Positions 57,701 to 64,000 of a stretch of 64,000 nt of DNA are shown one piece after another; the first letter of the stretch is position 1; every line of letters starts with the position of its first letter. The notes under the pieces were generated by a model. That model saw only the letters and a list, made by a program, of their open reading frames with translations. It searched no databases and was not told the DNA's origin. Source of the DNA: Steinernema hermaphroditum (Eukaryota > Nematoda > Chromadorea > Rhabditida > Steinernematidae). Where the stretch lies: assembly GCA_030435675.1 (NCBI GenBank), contig CM059623.1, positions 10,752,012 through 10,816,011 of the forward strand, written 5' to 3'. Made by a program: the position numbers and the translations under genes.

Positions 57701-59630
57701 TAATTTATAGTAAACCGGAATGCATCTGCCTAGTTTTGATATACAGGCGAGCGATTTTGGAATGTGACTCACATCATATAACCTATGAATACATACATGG
57801 CGAAAAGAAATGGAGTGGCCACTTCATGTCACATCGAAGAAAAGGAGGAAGCCTCTCAGTGAAGACACTAATTGGCAAAACATGTCCTTTCGGTAAATGC
57901 AGTGGACGTTCACTAATCGGTGCTCCATTCTTTGAGCGTTCTTTCCACGCACAGGGAAACAATAAGGACATCAGCAATCAACTTCACTTAGACTGATTTT
58001 TCAGGTACAGAGAACTACGGCTCCCTGGTTCCTGGGCTTCTGGGAGTCGGGACGATCATTGCGGGCAACCTGAAAGGCCAAAAACGACCGCTCAGTCAAC
58101 TCATTTCTGAGAGAGCGAGTGGACGACCCGATCGGTCGCTGATGGACACAAACGAAAATGACCAAAAAATTCAGAACTTCATTTGCTTAAAATAGATCAG
58201 AGAAGTGGAATCAAGTGACTTTTCACTGTCACCGGGAATGGACACCAGCAGTTCTAAGTGCTGTAAAAAGGCGAAGGGTCAAAGAATATTTCGCGCAAAT
58301 GGTCGTAAAGAGGAAAGAGTTGGAGGCGCGCGATCAGAAACCGGTTCTGGAGGGTCAGAAGGTTCCCGAAGAGGCGTCGATAAACAGAATGGTTCATCAA
58401 CATATAATCCGAATATATTCTGACACATCGAGACGTCCTGTGGAGCTCGCAAGAATCTGCAAGACGCAGAAAAAGTGACGTCGACAAATCGATGGGTCTT
58501 AGGTCCCAAGTGACAAGGTGATCTCTGCCATAAAAGCTAATTGGAATCAGTGAGATTCGATGCCAGATAGAGGCCGAATGGAGTGAGAGGGCCTCCTTAA
58601 GTAGCCAGAAAAGTGTAAAACTCGACAGACGAAGCTCATAAAGTTTGCATGAAGACTTCACTTTTTGCACTCCCTGAAAAAACTCATTAGCAGAAAGCGA
58701 GTCCGGACTCCTTCGGAAACGACGTAATTGCATTAGTGAAATTAGAAGAACAGGAGTAGTCTTGAATAATGCAGAGAGTCTGCCGGAATCCAGGATCGGC
58801 ATCTCAGATGAGGACCATCAAGAAATTGGCCTAAATAATTGAGGAATTCGTCTGGAAAAGTGAACTTTTGAAAGCGCCGCCAAGAAGTTCAATAAAAGCG
58901 TTCCTAAATAATTTTTTTGTTCCTGTTTTTTATCTCCTGTTCCTGAATAAAAGAGCGCAAAGATAATAAGAAGAAGATAATAAAGACTTTGGATTTCTCG
59001 TAGCAAAGGTTTACACCTTGCGAGAAGTCTAGGATCGGCATCTGAGTCACATTTAAAGACTTTGGAGAATTTGCAAATCTAGAAGAATTTGCTGCTTTCG
59101 TATCGTTTACGTCTCTACTAACAGTACTTTCATGTCTGAGAAGAGCACATTACCAAAGGGATTGAAGAATATGCCAGTCAAAAACTAAATATAGTTGCTA
59201 GGACGTGTTAGACATTTGTGAACTATGATTATTATGCGGAACAAGTTCTTTTTGAACAACGAGTTGTTGACGTACTGGCTTTCTAAACTTAAATAAAAAC
59301 GACTGCTACGGAGAGAAGGGTCCTTTGTCCGAAAGCTGCGTTTTCCCCGCTTGTGGTGTCTGTCCTCAGAGCGGCGGCGTTCTTCAGGATGGCTTCTCAC
59401 GAAGCCGGATGCCTGGCATCGAACATCTTGTTGTCGGTGGTGGTGGCTACTGCTTCCGGGTGCCCCACTTCCCTCTGGAAGCCGGGAGACTCACAACTGC
59501 CACAGGGTTTACCATCAGACCGACCGGACTCTCAGAGAGCGACCGGAGGGACCGACCGCTCGCCACCTTATTTGAAAACATCAAATGCAATCAGCTCAAT
59601 CGTTGTGCGATTACCCACTGGCGATGAAAG
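54740..59630. other. gene-poor region with a GC-rich island and repeat fragments
   Basis: No gene convincingly supported. About 56240-56800 is GC-rich with purine-biased GGC/GAG runs that translate to poly-Arg or poly-Arg/Ser in several frames, so not coding. Repeat fragments lie at 58015-58140. The rest is AT-rich intergenic sequence. Confidence 0.5.
58015..58140 (+). repeat. dispersed repeat fragment
   Basis: TTCTGGGAGTCGGGACGATC near 58037 matches 35978 with two changes. ACGACCGCTCAGTCAACTCA near 58085 and the following AGAGAGCGAGT and GGACGACCCG match, inverted, the block at 61395-61475. Confidence 0.5.
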
Positions 59631-59638
59631 TTATGCAA

Positions 59639-59710
59639 GCCTCATTGGCTCAGGGGCAGAGCGTCTGTCTAGTAAACAGAAGGTCGCTGGTTCGATTCCA
59701 GCATGAGGCA
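59639..59710 (+). tRNA. tRNA-Thr(AGT)
   Basis: Acceptor GCCTCAT pairs with ATGAGGC, discriminator A. Anticodon stem TCTGT/ACAGA holds loop CTAGTAA (anticodon AGT). T-arm GCTGGTTCGATTCCAGC. Confidence 0.95.
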
Positions 59711-60600
59711 TTCCGTTTTTTATTCTTTTGCTGGGATCGGGCTGAACGATAAGAACCCGAAATCAAAGAGATGAACCGACCGATCCACTTTGACCAAACA
59801 TGTGGACAATTACCAGTTCTCTCTGAATCGCCACAATGTATCTTTTAAGCTGTTTAATTTATCTGCAGCTCCGTCACTTCAAAGAGGTTTAAAAAGTGGA
59901 AACCTTCTTTTTTACTGTCGTCACAAAAAGTATCAGTGTTTGATCATCTGCTGTCACCTGGTGGCACCGACTGCAGGAGAGTTTATGTACAGATTAATCC
60001 TGAGAAGGGTACCACCGTTTCCTTTGAGACCAAATTAAGATCACAAGTTTACCTCCCCGAATAGATGGCATAACGCCGTGCAGAACGTCTTATATAGAGG
60101 TGAATCTTGTCGGTGAGGCACTTCGGACGGAGCGGGCAGCTAAGAACAACATTGTTTTTTTTTCGAATTTTGGGCAGCTAAGAAGACACTACCGTTCTCT
60201 GGTGGAGTCTCTGAATGAACTCTTGTGCGTCATGGGCTTGTAGCAACTCGTCATAGTTGAACTTTTCTATGGTGACTGGTCTCCTGATCTTCTGACTGCG
60301 CCGTTCAACAAATCATCGTTTGGTTCTTTTCTCCTTTTAATCCGTTCTTCTGTTTGTTTTCCTACTCTGACCCGTATCTTCTACCCAGCCCATCGTCATG
60401 GTCCAATGTGGTCGATCAGTGAACATCATAACGCACCATTTCTGAACTCGATAGCCCAAGAAGGTCAAACACTGTCTCCATAAAGCACACAGCATTCCGG
60501 TTTCCTTACAAGAAGTTCCTTCCGTGGCCAACTCCAGACCGGCGTTTGTTTGAGTTCGGCGGCGACTTAGGCGGTGTCACTCCCAAGTCAAACACTGACT
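59711..60600. other. intergenic with a repeat fragment
   Basis: Around 60055-60100 the sequence CCCGAA-AGATGGCATAACGCCGTGCAG and the following ACGTCTTATA matches 35655-35695 with few changes. TATTTAA at about 60607 is a likely TATA box for the next gene. Confidence 0.45.
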
Positions 60601-60647
60601 ACCGGTGTATTTAACCTCGGCGCGCCTCCACCCAGTCAGCTTCCGAA

Positions 60648-61160
60648 ATGAACTCCCTCTTCCTGGTCTCCTCGCTTCTTCTGGCCGGCGCGTTCGCCCA
60701 ACAGACATTCTTCGACAACGACGACATCGACGACCTCCAGGAATTCGTCGACTACCCCACCAAGATGAAGTTGAAGACCCTGGAGAACAACCACTACATC
60801 CCGCGCAGCCAGAAACAGCAGGAGTTCCAACAGATCTTAAGCAGCCAGACCCAGCAAGTGCAGGTATGCGCAGATGTCTTTCAGGCAGACTTAGACTCGT
60901 TTCAGGACGCATTCAAGCAGAAGCAGAACTACGAGAATATGAAGCGCCAGCAGAAGTTGGCCTCCCTCCAGCAGCGCATGCAGTGGATGCCACCAACGGT
61001 TGCCAACGCCTACAAACAGCTGATGGAGGCGAAGAGCAACATGAACCTTTCGGACATGGAATACTGGACGCAGAAGAACCAAATCTGGGGTCAGCTCAAC
61101 GGCATGGATCGACATTTGGATCGCCAGTTTGGATCGCACTCGTCCGAAGAGTTCTATTAG
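60648..61160 (+). CDS. small secreted alpha-helical protein, two exons
   Basis: Exons 60648-60863 and 60906-61160 code for 156 aa. MNSLFLVSSLLLAGAFA is a signal peptide; the mature part is Gln/Met/Asp-rich and helical with many QQ and KQ pairs, ending SSEEFY. The 42-nt intron is a multiple of three and lacks a stop in frame, so retention would add 14 residues without truncation. TATTTAA about 40 nt upstream and no acceptor. It resembles the secreted gene at 28.6 kb in layout (signal exon, second helical exon), not clearly in sequence. Expected to be extracellular; function unknown. Confidence 0.75.
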   Translation: MNSLFLVSSLLLAGAFAQQTFFDNDDIDDLQEFVDYPTKMKLKTLENNHYIPRSQKQQEFQQILSSQTQQVQVCADVFQADLDSFQDAFKQKQNYENMKRQQKLASLQQRMQWMPPTVANAYKQLMEAKSNMNLSDMEYWTQKNQIWGQLNGMDRHLDRQFGSHSSEEFY

Positions 61161-61384
61161 AAAGATCTCCTCATGCGTTTTATATGAGCTAAATAAAGAT
61201 ATCGTCTGATGCAAATGTTTCATGAATCGAAGCGACCTTCCGTTCACAGACGCCCTGCTTCTGATCCAGTGAGGCTTCTCTTGGAGCCCTTCACAGGCTG
61301 GCAAGGAAACCGTCCAAATTCGGACATGCCCATAGGGCTGAAAATTGATGAACGTGTGGAGTTAACAACGCTGATCACATCGCA

Positions 61385-61485
61385 CGTGGTTCAGTCGGTA
61401 GGCGCTGTCAACCGGGTCGTCCGTTGACTCGCTTTCTCTGAGGTACCCGAATGAGTTGAGTGAGCGGTCGTTCTCGGCCGTCATT
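61385..61485 (-). repeat. dispersed repeat fragment (inverted relative to 58 kb)
   Basis: On the minus strand GAACGACCGCTCACTCAACT and the following AGAGAAAGCGAGT and GGACGACCCG match 58085-58135 with small indels. Confidence 0.5.
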
Positions 61486-61576
61486 GTTAGCACATGTTTC
61501 CCGAGTTGATCCTCACCACCACGCGACTCCACCCGCATCCAAAATTATTCCCTGACACATGGTTAAACACATCAGT

Positions 61577-62275
61577 TTACTCTTCAAGGATGTCGCTTTC
61601 TCCAACACGGTACTCATTCATCAACGACGAAAACTTCGGCAACAGAAGGTCGATGTCCTTCTTGTTCTCTTCGAGCCACAGCTTGAAGTGCGAAACGAGG
61701 CTTCCAGCAATATTCCAAATGGGCGTATCGCTGAGTCTGACGAAGTAGTAAAGCTTTTGAAAGGTAAGGTCAACTTTGAGAATCGAGAAGTCTTACCGAT
61801 GTGGCCAGCTGCTTCGTCTTCCAATCCAACGCGGTCCACTTCTCGAGGATCGACTTGGCCACCTTCTGGGCACGGGCATAGAAGCCACGGAACTTCCTCC
61901 TCAGTGCGTTCAGTTGCTTTTCCGTTTCTTTTGTTGGGTTCAGAGCGATATACTCCTGGGCGATCTCAACGGACAGAACAACGGCCTCCTAGTCATCAAA
62001 CGTGAGCTATGAGAAGATAGAGCTACTGGTTTACTATATCGCGTTAAAGTGCCTCTTCGACAAATGTATAAACTTCCAACGGGAGATAATCTCCGCGCGC
62101 CTTAGTGGCGATTTCTTGGATCAGTTGGACGAAGAAGACGTTCTCCTGCTTCGTGAGAAGGGCGGGTTTCGGTTTCGGAAGCTCATCCGGGATCCTTCCC
62201 TTCCCAAACATGTCCAGTGGGGTAGGCCGCGGAGAAGCTGAGGAAGGCCAGCAAGAGGAAGCGCCGTTTTGTTTT
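61577..62275 (-). pseudogene. SXP/RAL-2-like secreted protein gene, start codon not found
   Basis: Minus-strand coding stretches in order: a signal-peptide-like segment RFLLLAFLSFSAAYPTG (about 62270-62215), a helical segment QLIQEIATKARGDYLPLE, a long helical exon EAVVLSVEIAQEYIALNPTK (61990-61795) and a last exon KLYYFVRLSDTPIWNIAG to a stop at 61577. Small introns with GT and AG ends can join them in frame, and the apparent stop at about 61990 falls in an acceptor (GACTAG). A TATA-like run lies near 62300. I find no ATG in frame before the signal peptide, so either the start is lost or an upstream exon is missing. The acidic-helical pattern fits nematode DUF148 secreted proteins. Confidence 0.5.
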
Positions 62276-62492
62276 GAAGAAGCAAATATTCACAAAAAAT
62301 ATATATTCTTTTCCCAGGCTAGTCACGAACAATCTGTGAAAAACGACATGTATTTATTACCAAGACAACAAAATCATAGACACCACTTAATTCTTCCCTT
62401 TCCGAACGTCAGAAGACTTCTGTTCAGCTTCTCCGCCATCGGTGGGGTCCTTCTTGACGGGAATCTCGAGCAACTGGGACATCTCCTCGGCT

Positions 62493-62809
62493 CTACTTCC
62501 CCTCCAGGCCGTTGGCCGTGTACTTGACGAGCGTGTCGAAGAAGTCGGACACCTCGAAGCGGTGGGCGGCGTTGATAACGTCCTCCAACTTCGGCCACGG
62601 GTGGTACTTGTCCAGCAGCTCTGAGCCCTCCTAGCAGGCGCTCTCTTTGAAGCGACGCATTTGGCGGTCCTGCTCCGAGCGCGGCTCCTCCTCATGCAAC
62701 CGCGGCTACTGCACGATCGCCTCGATCGTCTGGTGTGCCTCGTTGGCACCGCAATCGCCTCCTCGAACAGCGCGTTCTCGGAGGATAGCTTCACGATTTC
62801 AGAGACCAT
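62493..62809 (-). pseudogene. small helical protein gene with an in-frame stop
   Basis: Starts MVSEIVKLSSENALFEEAIA at 62809, then continues in another frame with coding-like sequence containing KYHPWPKLEDVINAAHRFEV and ending LEGK before a stop at 62493. A 48-nt intron (GTGCCA to CAGTAG) would repair the first frame change and one stop, but a second TAG at 62631-62633 remains. TATTTAAA lies just upstream (about 62838). Either a recent pseudogene or a sequence error. No family recognised. Confidence 0.45.
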
Positions 62810-62814
62810 TGCTG

Positions 62815-63670
62815 ATGAGGATGATGATTTTCGGGTTTAAATATGCGAGAAGATGCATCACAAATCAATGAATGAGCAATGCGAACTGGGTAGCCTTCAG
62901 CATTGCCTATGTACTGTAGCATCGAAGAAATAGAACATGATTTCCGATTGTTCAAAACACCTTAAGAACCGTGGTAACCTGAACCGAAGTCAGAGCACCA
63001 AAGCAAGTCGATGCTTTGTGGGATCTGGAAGGCGTCCTTTTCTGGAAGGTGCTTCACAACGCCACACTAACGGCTTATGTATAAGCCGATCAGTTGGAGA
63101 CGATGACTCTAGTGTGAACGTGTGATAATGTGCCTCCTGCTTGTGTTTGGTTTGGGAAGATGAATGGAAAATGGAAAAAATTGTCTGTTTAAAAAATTGA
63201 GAGTCGTTGACGACGATATGTAGAACCACACGACAAACGTACGCGCTGAAGTGGCGTCACGGAACATTCCAAACATCTGCGCAGAATCGGTCGGGTTCGT
63301 CTCGCGGTTGTCGTCTGATCTGCTCGCCAATTCGCAGGCAATGTACAATTGCCAGCGGCCACGCGGGAAAAGAGATCACGTATCGGGTTAGAGATTTAAT
63401 AGAACACTCAAACCTTCAACGCACACAACAAAACAGGAACAAAAGGCCAGAAAAAACAAGGGTGAGAACAAACGGTAACAACAACGGGTATACGAAATAC
63501 AGTATCATGCACGCCACGCACTCGCGCGCTACGCTAGCAAGTCAATCGTTGCGAGAGTCACACTGGTGAATCTCGCCCGTTCGGTCGTCGCGGTCGCTCG
63601 GCGACAACATCCAAGATACCGAAATTGTTTTTGGTGTAACTTTTTATTATACGAAACACAACGCAATTCC
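62815..63670. other. intergenic, nothing recognised
   Basis: No splice-supported coding sequence on either strand. AT-rich with a few AC-rich stretches. Confidence 0.4.
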
Positions 63671-63675
63671 GATCA

Positions 63676-64000
63676 TCACTCGACCTTCTCCTCTTCATCT
63701 TTGACACCATGGTTCCATCTATCGACGTAGAGTAGCTCCACAGCGATCATCTCCAAGATGAAGTTGACGAAGCAGAGCACCCAGCACACCCATCCGAATG
63801 CGAAGAAGCTGGCTATCTTCAGGGAAGCACACGCAAAAAGGCAAAAATAGTTCACAGCGGTTTGGGCGATGTAGGTCAAGTCGGGGACAAGAAGGACGAC
63901 TTGTCTTACGATTACGCGGAAATCGTTCTGCATGGAGGGAGGCAGAAAACCGAGAAGGAGCTCTGTGACAAAGATGATCAGTTCGAGAGGGAAATTCAGG
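63676..64000 (-). CDS. multi-pass membrane protein, 3' exon only (continues beyond window)
   Basis: An open frame from the right edge to the stop at 63676, about 107 aa. Three or four hydrophobic segments: LELIIFVTELLLGFL, QVVLLVPDLTYIAQ, VNYFCLFACASLKIASFFAF and WVCWVLCFVNFILEMIAV, then a short polar, acidic tail ending EEEKVE. The pattern suits a four-TM protein or the end of a seven-TM receptor. I cannot name the family from the fragment. Confidence 0.55.
   Translation of the reverse strand, partial: LNFPLELIIFVTELLLGFLPPSMQNDFRVIVRQVVLLVPDLTYIAQTAVNYFCLFACASLKIASFFAFGWVCWVLCFVNFILEMIAVELLYVDRWNHGVKDEEEKVE

Noticed and set aside
57539..57772. Hydrophobic minus-strand open frame
   Set aside because: Begins with GTG and no ATG in a sensible position; no splice support.
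58215..58478. Open frame with a Lys/Arg/Glu-rich product
   Set aside because: No ATG at its start, no domain and no convincing exon partners; possibly a relic exon, but unsupported.
59353..59706. 117-codon open frame overlapping the tRNA-Thr
   Set aside because: It reads through a clear tRNA gene and its upstream part has repeat character; an acceptor near 59391 is probably chance.
61985..61995. In-frame TAG before the EAVVLSVE exon
   Set aside because: It is the acceptor GACTAG of a small intron; the exon starts right after it.

Overview
The window is eukaryotic nuclear DNA, most probably from a nematode. The genes have many very short introns (mostly 40-50 nt). At least eleven of them carry a pyrimidine-rich 3' splice site (TTTCAG or TTCCAG type) a few to about 45 nt upstream of the start codon with no matching 5' exon, the signature of spliced-leader trans-splicing. 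The gene set also fits (ssl-1, wah-1, cul-2, bre-4, ubxn-3 and nsy-1 homologues, small secreted helical proteins). I cannot name the species. No bacterial or viral genes are seen.

Layout. 1-7.9 kb, minus: an EP400/Domino/SSL-1 chromatin remodeller, 3' end cut by the window. 8-11.7 kb: gene-poor, with a GC-rich patch. 11.7-13.1 kb, plus: a degenerate, probably domesticated Merlin/ISXO2-type transposase gene. 14.4 kb: a small one-TM protein and a tRNA-Ile with a shortened T-arm. 15.4-17.8 kb, plus: AIF/WAH-1. 18.0-20.6 kb, minus: cullin-2. 21.7-22.6 kb: tRNA-Leu, tRNA-Arg, tRNA-Thr. 22.8-26.4 kb, minus: BTBD9 followed closely by a two-TM protein gene (operon-like). 27.3 and 31.3 kb: two single-exon paralogues of an unrecognised family, flanking a secreted helical protein and a beta-1,4-galactosyltransferase. 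32.1-33.8 kb: a PLAT-domain gene divergent from an intronless two-RRM PABP-like gene. 33.9-35.2 kb, minus: a FAF1-type UBX protein. 36.4-51.5 kb: a 7,586-bp direct tandem duplication. 51.5-54.0 kb: the 5' half of an ASK/NSY-1 MAP3K. 54.7-60.6 kb: gene-poor, with a tRNA-Thr and repeat fragments. 60.6-62.8 kb: one intact small secreted-protein gene and two apparently damaged small genes. The last 0.3 kb is the 3' end of a membrane-protein gene.

The most striking feature is the tandem duplication. Units 36376-43961 and 43962-51547 match wherever I compared them, with a constant offset and no microhomology at the junction. Each unit carries a complete BTB-BACK-discoidin gene (a divergent BTBD9 paralogue) and the 3' half of the MAP3K gene. 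Only the right-hand unit joins the MAP3K 5' exons, so the left one holds an orphan kinase 3' half without the glycine loop. The right breakpoint falls inside the only intron of a small gene nested in a MAP3K intron. The arrangement is either a very recent duplication or an assembly artefact; read depth across the unit would decide.

Two expression modes seem to coexist. Housekeeping genes have trans-splice acceptors. Several short, intron-poor genes (27.3, 31.3, 32.9 kb) instead have a TATA box and share an AGCATC element 16-17 nt upstream of it. Paired AGAC/GTCT half-sites (GTCTAGAC, AGACAGTCT) recur in promoter regions and one first intron, and the heptamer TACCGTA/TACGGTA is over-represented across the window.
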